From contig NC_066583.1 in the NCBI RefSeq assembly GCF_024323335.1, positions 360,164,377 to 360,228,376 of the forward strand: 64,000 nt of DNA. Direction: 5' to 3'. A program made the translations under genes and the position numbers. Positions 10,991 through 21,984 of this stretch are shown piece after piece. The DNA comes from Lathyrus oleraceus. Lineage: Eukaryota > Streptophyta > Magnoliopsida > Fabales > Fabaceae. Below the pieces are notes generated by a model. It ran no database searches. It saw only the letters and a list, made by a program, of their open reading frames with translations, and was not told where the DNA came from. Position 1 is the stretch's first letter; every line of letters starts with the position of its first letter.

Positions 10991-13065
10991 TGTAACACCC
11001 CAAAATTTGCCCTCCTCATTCATGCATTCATTTCATCATTATCAATCAGAATTAGATACATTGCATTTCATCATGTCAATCGGGATTAGCTCCAAGAAGC
11101 TTGAACATCATCCAGGACACTTTGTGGGTTCTATTTAGATGATCAGTCAACACAAGGGAAGGACTTGAGTTACTTCCAACAGGGGTCTATTCGTCAGTCA
11201 AAACGTTAATCTTGAAGGAGCAAAAGTTTGTTCATGAGCTGTCATGATCGCTAGGCGAGCAGAATGGGTCGCCTAGCGAGTCCCAAGAAAAGCCACCAGA
11301 ATCACCTACGCTCAGAGGAATTTCTTGAACTGTCATGCTCGCTAGGCGAAGCCCACGTGTTTCAAAAAATAAAATTAAAAAAATAAAATAATAAATAAAT
11401 AAATAAACAAATAAATAAATAAATAAAATATAACAGAAAAATTTTGGACTTGGGTCTCCCTCATTTGAGCCCACAGGTTCACAAAAATCAGGTTATAAAT
11501 TCAGAGTTTCAGTGAAACAAAAGGCCATTCTATTCCTATTACCCTGGCTGGGAAAAAGATAGTGAGAGAAGAGCTAACAGAGTTCAGAGCAACCTCCAAA
11601 GACTGAAGGGAACTCATCTGCAAAGAACCAATTCCATCTCATATAAACCCTCAGACTGCTTTGCAAACCCAACCGGGCAATTCAATTTCATTTGATCTCT
11701 CCAGTCAGGTTTGCCTTATTCCCATTACTTTATGCTTTTAATTTGAATGCTCTGAATGTATGAGGTATTATGGGTGAATTTGATACCCTTTTGATGCATG
11801 TGTTTGACAAGAGGTTTAGGCCTCCTACCCTTGGTTGCTTTTTGTGAGCTTTTTGTGAATTTTAATGGCATGATTCATGTGGTTACATTTTGATTTGGGG
11901 GCAACTCTTGATTACCCTATCTTGTTTCTCTAACCTGTTTGTTGAGTTTTTTTTGTGAGGGCTCACATGACTCTTGCAGAGATGGCTTGCCTGGTGTTCC
12001 ACTTTATTTGTGGGATACCACCTGGAGGTTTATTCCGATTACCTGTACTGACTCGCTTTTTTGATGGTGCTAGCTTGAGAGATCTCTGGGTTTCTTATCT
12101 CTTTATTTGCTGTTGCTTCGGATCTTTATCCGTGTGGTAGATCTCTTAACCCCCTTTATCTTTCCCGCATTTTACTACTTTTTGCCTAAAGACCTCCATG
12201 AAGAGGCAATTGACGGATAAAAGGGATTAATAGTCAATCCCCCGTTATTCAGTGCGTCGTTCTTTATGATCACACTACGCGTCGATGCTTCAGAACAAAA
12301 ACCCCAGATTTTTTGTCCGGTCAGTCAGTGGAGAGGGTTCCACCTTTCTGAACCCCCACTTTTTTTCATGAGCTCACCCTGTCCAGGGTTAAGAGCTATG
12401 AGGTCTTATCCTCATTACCCCTTTTGCATGAGCGTTCCTAAACACCAACAACTCATTGATTTTTCTTCTCCTAAGAACATGTTATCTCCTTCTACTACAG
12501 GCGAGTAAGTCTCCAAAGGTCGAGCATCCGGTAGATTGCGTAGTAACGTCGTTCACCCCAAAAACACAACCCTTACCCCGTAGTTAGCCGAACTACGACT
12601 TGCTCTAATTCTCATTCTAGATGAGATACGTAGGCATAAGACGCGATGTCTTAGCGAGCACACTCCCCCATAACCCCTAGGTGGCCGAGCTACGGAGACT
12701 CTGATTCTCATATTCAGATGGGATACGTATGCAGTGGATGCGACATCCGTGCGAGTCGTTTCCTTTTGACGCTTTTCTTTTATTAAATAGTACATTAGAT
12801 AACCCACACCCTTTAGACAAGAACTACAAGAGTGGATCCCGTAGAGTACTACGGATGCGTAGGGGTGTTAATACCTTCCCTTCGCATAATCGACTCCCGA
12901 ACCCAAGATTTGGTTGCGAGGCCTTGTCTTTTCCTTTCCTTTTTCCAGGTTTACTTCGAGCGTTTCCTTTCCCTCCTTTGGGATAAATAACGCACGGTGG
13001 CGACTCTTCTGTCATTTTCTTTCTCGCCGGTTGTTTTTTCGCATCTCCTTTTTTAGGTTGCGACA
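10991..13065 (+). repeat. 5' LTR of Ogre-B
   Basis: It runs from TGTAACACCCCAAAATTTGC to GGTTGCGACA. It carries a TATA box at 11494-11500 (TATAAAT), A/T-rich simple repeats near 11366-11430, and GCTAGGCGAGC-type hairpin motifs at 11248-11280 and about 11336-11350 upstream of the TATA. The shared Ogre LTR end (GGGTGTTAATACC, then GATAAATAACGCACGGTGGC) lies at 12860-13000. Compared with the 3' LTR there are scattered substitutions, different lengths of the A/T repeat and a small deletion in the 3' copy near 20770. Confidence 0.93.
11494..11500 (+). promoter_or_regulatory. TATA box of the Ogre-B LTR promoter
   Basis: GGTTATAAATTCAGAG is conserved in the 3' LTR at 20423-20429. It is the best TATA candidate in the LTR. 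The transcription start, probably about 30 bases downstream, is inferred. Confidence 0.55.
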
Positions 13066-13067
13066 GT

Positions 13068-13086
13068 TGGCGACTCTGCTGGGGAC
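13068..13086 (+). promoter_or_regulatory. Primer-binding site of Ogre-B (tRNA-Arg type)
   Basis: TGGCGACTCTGCTGGGGAC starts two bases after the LTR end. It is identical to the primer sites of Ogre-A and Ogre-D. Confidence 0.9.
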
Positions 13087-14087
13087 CCGGTTTCCCTAAG
13101 CGAGTCCCTCCTAGCTTTTGTAGGTTGTTTGGTTATTGGGTGTTCATGCTTTTATACAGTTATTTATTTACCTGCCTTATCTTATTGCACTGTGTACATA
13201 TGATTGCTATATCTGCTGGTTCTGTTTTTGGGATGGGATATTCTTTGAGAGATAAGCCCATTACCCAGGCTTGAGTGTACACACAGGTTTTAGAGTGGAT
13301 AGTCATGAGGCTTGCGTGGCATGTTGCTACGTTAAGTCGTTCATGAAAACCCACACCCAGACGAGGTTTCTTTTGGATATGTTCTGTCCTACGGGTGTTC
13401 CGTAACGGCATGATGTTCCTCTAGAAATCGTCGACTCTGGTGACCATTTCCCGAGAACTCAGTCGAGGCCTTTCCTCCGAGACGTGATTATGTTAGCTCT
13501 GGTGGGCGCATTCTCGCTGATCAATCCGAGGACCCCGAGACTGGGAACTTGCTATTAGGATGTCCTGTTGAGGGGAGTCAGTGGAGGTCTTTTATCCCGT
13601 AATAATGCCAAACCTTCAGTGGTAAACGTATTATTCTCGACTGAAGGGCCAAAGCTGACAAACTTCTGTTCTTAGAACCAACCAGTGAGGGGCAGGCTAA
13701 ATTCAGGAAACCTTAACCTCCAACCAACCCGGTTTTCTGGAGCAGAGTTTTGATCTTTTATATTCCTCAGTGGTTTTCTCTTCAGATAGTGCAACCCGAC
13801 AGATGTTCAAGCAGATACGAAAATCCTGATTGACATGCCACTGCATTGCATAACATCATCTGCATATTTGCATCCAACATCTCATGCTTATTCATTTGCA
13901 GGGTATTCCCTTTCAAAGGGGGGTGCCTTAAAATTGAATAAGCAGCGCATCGCATACCATGCATATTAACCCTTGTCTGTTTTGCAGGTGTCACCGCAGT
14001 GTCTAAAGTTTGTTCCCTGTTTCAGGCATTATTGGTCCCAAGCAAGTCCACAGGCACCCGACAAAGGAAAATCGTCCGCAACTAGCG
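13087..14087 (+). other. Leader (5' UTR) of Ogre-B
   Basis: This is the stretch between primer site and the likely gag ATG. Short ORFs on both strands show no recognisable content or codon pattern. A Trp/His-poor upstream ATG at 14010 is in frame with gag but precedes the conserved start. Confidence 0.6.
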
Positions 14088-15776
14088 ATGGACCAGGTAC
14101 AGAAAGAGCTGGCTGATATGCGTGAAAGGATGGATCAGTTCATGAAACTGATGATTGGTATGGCAGAAGGCCAGGAAAAGCTGAGGGAATTGGTGGAGCA
14201 ACCGAGGCCCGACCCAGAGGTAGAGATACCAAATGCTGAGGGAAACCCTGGTAACCTTGTGAATACTGGTAACACGGGTAACGCTAATGCTGATGGAAAC
14301 CCGGGTGATGTTGGAAACACGGGGAATGTCGGAAATGGTATTGGCGGAAGGTACAATGTGAATCAAGGAATTCGGATTAACGGGCGCCCCTTTACTGAAG
14401 ATTATCAGTATGATCAATTCTCTGTGCACGATGAAGCCCTCGAGACCACTCGCCGTATGGATGAGCTTGCTGAGAAGCTCAAATCTTTGGAGTCTCAAAA
14501 TTCCTTAGGTTTTGATGTCACTAATCTTGGTCTGGTTCAGGGAGTAAGGATTCCTCACAAGTTCAAACCCCCTACTTTTGAGAAATACAACGGGGCTTCT
14601 TGCCCGCGCACTCATCTCTAATCTTATTTGGGAAGGTCGGGAGCTCACACTGAAGATGAAAAGCCGTGGATGTACTATTTTGAAGACAGTCTAACTGGAG
14701 CTTTTCGTGAATGGTATTCTCTTTTGTCTCGTACTACCATCAAGAGCTAGAAAGACTTGGCAGAGGCTTTTGTCAAGCAATATCAATACAACTTGGACTT
14801 GGCTCCGAATCGGACCTTATTTCAAGGAATGTCTCAGACTGCCAAGGAGACCTTTAGAGAATATGCTCAGCGTTGGAGACAAATTGCTGCGTCCGTCCAA
14901 CCCCCTATGTCTGAAAGGGAGATGGTGGACATGTTCATGAACACTCTTCAAGGAAATTATATTGAGAGATTGGCTGCCTGCTCGTCAATCAGCTTTGCAG
15001 AGATAGTAGTTGCTGGAGAAAGAATCGAGAGTCTGTTAAAGATGGGCCGAGTTCAAGACAATAATGCTCCCAAGAAACCGTTTGCTGGTAACGGTCAGCG
15101 AAGAAGAGAAGGCGAGACAAGCGCTGTGTATGCCGGTAGAGGCAGGGGCAGAGGACACCCTAATTATTATCAAGATCAAGTGGTCGCAGTCACTATTCCT
15201 ACACCTGCTCCTCAACCGCAACAGCAACCGCAATATCATCCTCAACAGCAACCCAGGTACAACAATCAACAACAAGGAGGTAATCCGGGTCAGCAGAGAC
15301 ACTATCAACAACGTCCAAGGCAGACGGACCGGGTCATTGAGCCAATCCCAATGCCTTATTCTGTATTACTCCCCAGGCTGATTGACCTGAATCTGGTTAC
15401 GTTAAGAACTCTGGCTCCACCAATCGATCCCAATAATTTGCCCAGAGGTTATGATATCAACGCCAGATGTGCTTTTCACTCCAATGCACCTGGCCATACT
15501 ACAGATAATTGCAAGGCTCTCCAGCTAAAGGTACAAGATTTGAGAGATGCTCAAGCTCTCAATTTTTCTCCGGTGCCTAATGTTATCCAAAACCCGGTGC
15601 CAGCCCACGGCGGGCAAAGGATTAATGCTGTTGATAGCGGGGAAATTTTGAATTTGGTTTTTGATGTGACTAAAGTGAAGACTTCGCTATCGGTGGTCAA
15701 AGACCGACTTTTGAAAGGACAGATTTTCCCGGGCTGTGGGGGAGAGTGCAGAAATTGTCAAGTTGCCGAGAACTGA
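14088..15776 (+). pseudogene. Ogre-B gag, two internal stops
   Basis: The likely start is ATG 14088 (MDQVQKELADMRERMDQFMK), which begins a predicted coiled coil like that of Ogre-D gag; an in-frame ATG at 14010 is less likely. A Gly/Asn-rich repeat (NPGNLVNTGNTGNANADGNP) follows. The core retrotransposon gag domain runs from about 14540 (KFKPPTFEKYNGASCPRTHL) through WMYYFEDSLTGAFREWYSLL to MVDMFMNTLQGNYIERL. Stops TAA (14619-14621) and TAG (14748-14750, where Trp is expected) interrupt one continuous frame. A Gln/Pro-rich linker and a zinc-binding segment CAFHSNAPGHTTDNCKAL (about 15470) follow. A TGA at 15774-15776 separates gag from protease in the same frame, where other Ogre copies are open as far as I recall. 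Confidence 0.86.
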
Positions 15777-17437
15777 TGTGACAGTTTGAGAAGGGGTATT
15801 CAGCAACTGATAGATGAAGGTTGTCTTCAGTATGATCAGACCCGTCCAGTGAAGAATGATGTGTCGACAGTGACATTTTATTTCACTCCTGAAGAAATAT
15901 ATGTTCCCGAGAGACCCGCTCCGACAACAGTTTATTTCCCAGAAAGTACAGAACCAACAACGGTAAACATCGAAAGTCCAGCACCAGTTACAATTTACTC
16001 TGACAGCCCTCAACCAGATTTGGTTAGTCCGGTCACCATCACGGTACCAGGACCTGTTCCGTATGAGAAAGACAGTGCTATCCCGTGGCACTATGGGGCT
16101 GATATCTACTGCCAGGGGAAGAAAGTTAACAGGGAAGACATTGACATTGGTAGCTCCGCTGTAGACAATGTTGGAGGAGTTGGTGGCTTCACTCGCAGTG
16201 GACGCCTGTTTGCACCATCAACATTGCGCACGAATACTGAAGCTGAGGCAGCTGCCAAGGCTAAAGGAAAACAGGTAGCCACCGAAGAGGTTACTACTGA
16301 GGAAGCTCCTCCTAAGACCGCATTCGAGAAGGAAGTGGATGAGTTTATGAGGATTATCAAGAAAAGTGACTACAAGGTAGTCGACCAGCTAAATCAGACA
16401 CCCTCAAAGATCTCCATTCTCTCATTATTGATGTGCTCTGAGGCTCACAGAGCAGCCTTGTTGAAAGTACTGAATATGGCCTATGTTCCACCAGAGATAA
16501 CTGTTAACCAGCTGGAGTCGGTAGTTTCAAATGTAAACGCTGGCCATGGGCTAGGTTTCACCGACTATGACCTGACATCTGAGGGAAGGAATCACAACAA
16601 AGCCTTGCATATCACAATGGAACGCAAAGGGGTGGTGCTTTCCCATGTTTTGGTTGATACAAGCTCTTCTCTGAATGTTCTTCCAAAGAAAGCCTTAATG
16701 AAGTTGGATTGCGATGGCATCATCCTGAGGCCAAGTAACTTAGTTGTGCGGGCTTTTGATGGCTCTAAGAGAGCTGTTTTTGGCGAAGTTGAGTTGCCAG
16801 TTAAGATTGGACCGCAGGTGTTCAAGAGTACCTTTTATGTGATGGATATCCAGCCTGCCTATAGTTGTCTGCTAGGTCGGCCCTGGATTCATGCTGCCGG
16901 TGTTGTTACTTCTACCCTCCACCAGAAGCTCAAATATGAACTAGAGGGTCAGGTCGTCACTGTCTGTGGTGAAGAGTATATTTTTGTTAGCCACCTGTCT
17001 ACATTTAAGTATGTGGAGATGGATGGCGAGATGCATGAGATGCTGTGTCAGGGCTTCGAAGCCATAAACATCAGTGAGGTCGCGCCCAAAGCTGTTTTTT
17101 CATCTAAGACTGAGAAGGTCAGGACTTCTATCTCTTCATACAAGCAAGTTGTTAAAGTGGTTAAAGCTGGTAATGCCCAAGGCTGGGGAAAATTTGTGGA
17201 GCCAGTCATCTAAGAAGACAAGTTTGGATTGGGGTTTACTCCGGAGTCTCAGAAGAATGAAGCCGGTACTTTCTCCAGCGGGGGTTTGGTTTCTCCCCAC
17301 ATCATCAATGCTGCAAATGAAGACAAGGCTGACAGCGACTGTGACTTAGATAGCTGGATTCGACCGTGTGTCCCAGGAGAAAAGCTCAACAATTGGTCGT
17401 CTGAAAAAGTCATCTGGGTTACTCTACTGAAAGAGTA
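15777..17437 (+). pseudogene. Ogre-B protease region up to the intron donor
   Basis: This continues the gag frame after the TGA at 15776 (RRGIQQLIDEGCLQYDQTRP). A Pro/Thr-rich linker is followed by GIGFTDYDL-like and DLTSEGRNHNKALHITMERK, and then the aspartic protease site HVLVDTSSSLNVLPKKAL near 16645-16695. The usual DTG is DTS here, a one-base change. The flap and second conserved region end in YSCLLGRPWIHAAG near 16860-16905. TAA at 17211-17213 interrupts the frame (VEPVI-stop-EDKFGLGF), which then stays open through DSDCDLDSWIRPCVPGEKLN and NNWSSEKVIWVTLLKE to the TAA that contains the intron donor GT at 17435. The protein would mature the Gag-Pol precursor. Confidence 0.85.
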
Positions 17438-17703
17438 ATTTTTACTGTTTTCCTTTTTACATGCATAATAAAGTCTTACACTTTGCCCAAGGTGTAATGA
17501 CTCATCTGTAGGGCCATCCATTTAGTCGCATTTCGCAATTATTTTCATCATCAATAAAGGACAGCTTTTGCAAACAATTTTGTGTTCTCTTTCTTTCAGT
17601 TATTTTCTACTTTTACAGAAAAACAATAAAAAACGGCAATGTTTCTTTTTTTCGTTTTCTTTCCTTTCTAAAAAAAAATCTTGCATGATCCTCCATCGTG
17701 CAG
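17435..17703 (+). other. Ogre intron between protease and RT (269 bp)
   Basis: The donor is AAAGA|GTAATT at 17435 and the acceptor GTGCAG|A ends at 17703, preceded by a T-rich tract (17641-17672). Removing it joins AAAGA to AGATGACCAC and keeps the frame: VTLLKE followed by DDHPDLTAND. A spliced intron at this place is an established hallmark of Ogre elements. The coordinates are my prediction from the GT-AG ends and frame continuity. Ogre-D has the equivalent intron at 51547-51759. Confidence 0.82.
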
Positions 17704-18151
17704 AGATGACCACCCGGATCTCACTGCTAACGACACTGCTATGGCCAAGTATGACTTTGACAATCCTATCTATCAAGTCGGAGAAGGGGTTGAGGAAGAT
17801 TGTGAATTGCCTGAAGAGTTAGCCAGGTTGTTGAAACAGGAGGACCGAGCTATTACACCTTATCAGGAGGTGATTGAGACCGTCAACATTGGCACCGAAG
17901 ACGACAAGAAAGAGGTCAAGATCGGGGCCAATCTACAGGCCGAGGTGAAAGAACAGTTGATCAGTATGCTTCGTGAGCACGACGACATCTTTTCTTGGTC
18001 CTATCAAGATATGCCAGGTTTGGATACAGACATCGTTGTGCACAGGTTACCGTTGAATGAAGATATGCCGCCGGTGAAGCAGAAGTTACGCCGAACTCAT
18101 CCTGACATGGCGATGAAAATCAAAGAAAGCGGTAAAATGCGGGAAAGATAA
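17704..18151 (+). pseudogene. Ogre-B RT N-terminal fragment (catalytic core deleted)
   Basis: After the acceptor the frame reads DDHPDLTANDTAMAKYDFDN, a leader typical of Ogre pol, and then KEVKIGANLQAEVKEQLISM, SWSYQDMPGLDTDIVVHRLP and VKQKLRRTHPDMAMKIKE. This is the start of RT. After KIKE (about 18122) it switches to unrelated residues and a TAA at 18149-18151. All palm motifs, including the YXDD box, are missing. The sequence resumes near 18157 at the RT/RNase H connection, so roughly 1 kb of pol is deleted compared with a usual RT. Confidence 0.85.
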
Positions 18152-19027
18152 AGGATCATGTACTTGACTGTGTTAGAAAGGTCAATGGGTTGTGTGCTCG
18201 GTCAGCATGACGAGTCAGGTCGAAAAGAGCATGCAATATACTACCTTAGCTAAAAGTTTACCGACTGTGAACAAAGATACTCACTGCTCGAGAAAACTTG
18301 CTGCGCTTTGGCATGGGCTGCTCGCCGACTAAGACAGTATATGTTGACTCACACGACTCTATTGATATCAAAGATGGGTCCAGTCAAGTATATTTTTGAA
18401 AAGCCAACGCTTACCGGAAAGGTTGCTAGGTGGCAAATGATACTGACAGAGTATGACATCCAATACACTTCACAAAAAGCCATCAAAGGCAGTGTCTTGT
18501 CAGACTATCTTGCAGAGCAACCGATTGATGATTACCAACCTATGAGGTTCGACTTTCCTGATGAGGACATCATGTTTCTCAAATTGAAAGATTGCGAGGA
18601 ACCACTCCCGGAGGAGGGGCCTGACCCTGAATCCAAATGGATTTTGATGTTTGATGGGGCGGTCAACGTCAATGGTCGCGGAGTTGGTGCAGTGTTGATC
18701 ACGTCGGAGGGGGTTCGTATGCCATTTTGTGCCAGAATAACCTTTCCCTGCACCAACAATGAAGCCGAATACGAAGCTTGTATCCTAGGACTTAAGGAAG
18801 CCATCAACCTACGGATTAAATGGACACCGAACTATGAGGGTCCATACGTGGTTAAAAGGGTTTTCTCTGGCGGAGCTTTGATGCTAACAACCATGGACGG
18901 CGAAGACTTCCCATCCCCTGTCAACTCAGACGCAGTTAAAAAAATACTTCGCATAATTGATCCGCTGGACAAAAGAAAGAGAGTCCAGGCAAAAAAGGGC
19001 ATCCCGACGAACCAAAAAAAAGAATAA
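18152..19027 (+). pseudogene. Ogre-B RNase H, second (archaeal-type) RNase H and integrase tail, fused by deletion
   Basis: The frame reads MYLTVLERSMGCVLGQHDES, a stop near 18253, KFTDCEQRYSLLEKTCCALA and ISKMGPVKYIFEKPTLTGKV, the RT-adjacent RNase H with its catalytic core reduced. From about 18645 it has the second RNase H typical of the Tat/Ogre clade: WILMFDGAVNVNGRGVGAVL with its Asp and NNEAEYEACILGLKEAINLR with its Glu. At about 18815-18820 the sequence jumps to the very end of integrase, KWTPNYEGPYVVKRVFSGGA, ending PVNSDAVKK. The second RNase H therefore lacks its C-terminal catalytic residues, and the integrase zinc finger and DDE core are gone. The junction lies in AAATGG, compatible with a short-homology deletion. 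Confidence 0.85.
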
Positions 19028-19930
19028 AGAGGTTCGGGCAAAAATTAGGGATATAAAAAAAATGTACACCCGATGAGTCGAAAACCTGAAAGGGTGGCTC
19101 AGGAAAAAATGGGTATCCCGGTGGATTGAAAACCCAAAAGGGCGATCCAGGCAAAAGTTAGGGAATAAGCGAATGACTGCAATCTGAGTTCATCTGTGTT
19201 ATATCACCGTTTCATTCAATCCGGCAATCTTCGAAGGTTAAAAGATCGACTAATCATCCACTTCAGAAGGCAAGATGAGCAAAGCGTCTTGAGGTTGGGT
19301 GTAGATTTCGAAAGAGGGTCAACCAGCGCATGCCTCAGATGCGAGATCCTGATGATGGAAATTTATCATCAAAACAAAGTAGATCTAGCCAGAAGATCGA
19401 AGTCAGGTCTAGCCCGAAGATCGGAAATAGATTCAGCCAGAGAATCAAAGAGAATAGATTCAGTCAGAGAATCGAAACAGAGTAGATCTAGCCAGAAGAT
19501 CGAAGTAGATCTAGCCAGAAGATCGAAGTCAGGTCTAGCCCAAAGACCGGAAATAGATTCAGCCAGAGAATCAAAGAGAATAGATTCGGCCAGAGAATCG
19601 AAACAAAGAAGATCTAGCCAGAAGATCGAAGAAGATCTAGCTAGAAGATTAAAACCGTATCCAGCCCGAGGATCAAAATTAATATCCAACCAGAGGACTA
19701 AATTGAGTATAGATTCAACCAGAGGATCGAAACTCCAGGTTAAGTCAGAAGACTAATTCAGATTCAGCCAGAGGATCGGAAGAGAAATAAACAGCGCGGT
19801 GTATTTCAGCATTTTTGTGGTGTTCTCAGAGTGCAAATTTTCGGGCTGTCTTTGGTATTCAATCACAGCTCACCCTGTTTGTTTGATAAGCTGTTCGCTT
19901 TCATCCTGCTCGGGTTAGCTGATGACTGAA
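19028..19930 (+). other. Ogre-B 3' UTR with two kinds of tandem repeat
   Basis: From about 18960 to 19165 an imperfect unit of about 45-50 bases (TTGAAAACCCAAAAGGGCGA, then TCCAGGCAAAAGTTAGGG) is repeated, a block also found after the integrase end of Ogre-D and Ogre-E. From 19378 to 19765 a 23-27-base unit built on AGATCTAGCCAGAAGATCGA recurs, with a higher-order period of 126 bases (the GTCAGGTCTAGCC junction at 19402 and 19528). The repeat unit has few stops, which creates long ORFs on both strands (19196-19756 plus, 19369-19689 minus) that are by-products of the repeats. Confidence 0.82.
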
Positions 19931-19940
19931 TAGGGGCAGC
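19931..19940 (+). promoter_or_regulatory. Polypurine tract of Ogre-B
   Basis: TAGGGGCAGC directly precedes the 3' LTR. The same GGGGCAGC stands before the 3' LTR of Ogre-D on the minus strand. Confidence 0.75.
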
Positions 19941-21984
19941 TATAACACCCCAAAATTTGCCCTCCTTATTCATGCATTCATTTCATCATTATCAATCAGA
20001 ATTAGATACATTGCATTTCATCATGTCAATCGGGATTAGCTCCAAGAAGCTTGAACATCATCCAGGACACTTTGTGGGTTCTATTAGATGATCGGTCAAC
20101 ACAATGGAAGGACTTAAGTTACTTCCAACAGGGGTCTATTCGTCAGTCAAAACGTTAATCTTGAAGGAGCAAAAGTTTGTTCATGAGCTGTCATGCTCGC
20201 TAGGCGAGCAGAATGGGTCGCCTAGCGAGTCCCAAGAAAAGCCACCAGAATCACCTACGCTCAGAGGAATTTCTTGAACTGTCATGCTCGCTAGGCGAAG
20301 CCCACGTGTTTTAAAAATAAAATAAAATAAAATAAATAAATAAAAAAATAAATAAAATATAACAGAAATTTTTTGGACTTGGGCCTCCCTCATTTGAGCC
20401 CACAGGTCCATAAAAATCAGGTTATAAATTCAGAGTTTCAGTGAAACAAAAGGCCATTCTATTCCTATTACCCTGGCTGGGAAAAAGATAGTGAGAGAAG
20501 AGCTAACAGAGTTCAGAGCAACCTCTAGAGACTGAAGGGAACTCATCTGCAAAGAACCAATTCCATCTCATATAAACCCTCAGATTGCTTTGCAAACCCA
20601 ATCGGGCAATTCAATTTCATTTGATCTCTCCAGTCAGGTTTGCCTTATTCCCATTACTTTATGCTTTTAATTTGAATGCTCTGAATGTATGAGGTAATAT
20701 GGGTGAATTTGATACCCTTTTGATGCATGTGTTTAACAAGAGGTTTAGGCCTCCTACCCTTGGTTTCTTTTTGTGAATTTTAATGGCATGATTCATGTGG
20801 TTACATTTTGATTTGGGGGCAACTCTTGATTACCCTATCTTGTTTCTCTAACCTGTTTGTTGAGTTTTTTATGTGAGGGCTCACATGACTCTTGCAGAGA
20901 TGGCTTGCCTAGTGTTCCACTTTATTTGTGGGATACCACCTGGAGGTTTATTCTGATTACCTGTACTAACTCGCTTTCTTTGATGGTGCTAGCTTGAGAG
21001 ATCTGTGGGTTTCTTATCTCTTTATTTGCTATTGCTTCGGATCTTTATCAGTGTGGTAGATCTCTTAACCCCATTTATCCTTCCCGCATTTTACTACTTT
21101 TTGCCTAAAGACCTCCATGAAGAGGCAATTGACGGATAAAAGGGATCAATAGTCAATCCCCTGTTATTCAGTGCGTCGTTCTTTAAGATCACACTACGTG
21201 TCGATGCTTCAAAACAAAAACCCCAGATTTTTTGTCCGGTCAGTCAGTGGAGAGGGTTCCACCTTTCTGAACCCTCACTTTTTGTCATGAGCTCACCCTG
21301 TCCAGGGTTAAGAGCTATGAGGTCTTATCCTCATTACCCCTTTTGAATGAGCGTTCCTAAACACCAACAACTCATTGATTTTTCTTCTCCTAAGAACACG
21401 TTATCTCCTTCTACTACAGGCGAGTAAGTCTCCAAAGGTCGAGCATCCGGTAGATTGCGTAGTAACGTCGTTCACCCCAAAAACACAACCCTTACGCCGT
21501 AGGTAGCCGAACTACGGCTTGCTCTGATTCTCATTCCAGATGAGATACGTAGGCATAAGACGCGATGTCTTAGTGAGCACACTCCCCCCTAACCCCTAGG
21601 TGGCCGAGCTACGAAGACTCTGATTCTCATATTCAGATGGGATACGTATGCAATGGATGCGAGATCCGTGCGCGTCATTTCCTTTTGACCCTTTTCTTTT
21701 AGTAAATAGTACATTAGATAACCCACACCCTTTAGACAAGAACTACAAGAGTGGATCTCGTAGAGTACTACGGATGCGTAGGGGTGCTAATACCTTCCCT
21801 TCGCATAATCGACTCCCGAACCCAAGATTTGGTTGCGAGACCTTGTCTTTTCCTTTCCTTTTTCCAAGTTTACTTCGAGCGTTTCTTTTCCCTCCTTTGG
21901 GATAAATAACGCACGGTGGCGACTCTTCTGTCATTTTCTTTCTCGCCGGTTGTTTTTTCGCATCTCCCTTTTCAGGTTGCGACA
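19941..21984 (+). repeat. 3' LTR of Ogre-B
   Basis: It starts TATAACACCCC, so the canonical TG has become TA, and ends GGTTGCGACA. The rest matches the 5' LTR closely, including the TATA box at 20423-20429 and a clean GCTCGC-TAG-GCGAGC hairpin at 20195-20209. The start mutation is at an internal junction, not at an integration end. Confidence 0.93.

Larger units (their letters stand above)
10991..21984 (+). mobile_element. Ogre-B: Ogre-lineage Ty3/gypsy element, LTR to LTR, internally deleted
   Basis: The element is about 11.0 kb, with LTRs of 2075 and 2044 bp, primer site, gag, protease, an intron, pieces of RT, RNase H, archaeal-type RNase H and integrase, a repeat-rich 3' UTR and a polypurine tract, flanked by the TSD CTACA. 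The intron between protease and RT and the second RNase H place it in the Ogre/Tat lineage. No ORF1 was seen. Two large deletions remove the RT catalytic core and nearly all of integrase, and several stops interrupt gag-pro, so it cannot move on its own. Confidence 0.92.

Noticed and set aside
13068..13086. A tRNA gene
   Set aside because: Only the 19-base primer-binding complement of a tRNA 3' end is present; no cloverleaf surrounds it, nor at 1585-1603 or 53655-53673.
18817..19027. A gene fusing RNase H with a novel C-terminal domain
   Set aside because: The C-terminal part is the ordinary integrase tail, brought next to RNase H by an internal deletion.
19196..19756. 186-residue Arg/Ser-rich ORF, and an antisense 106-residue ORF
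   Set aside because: Both arise from translation of the short tandem repeat in the Ogre-B 3' UTR; no start context or homology.
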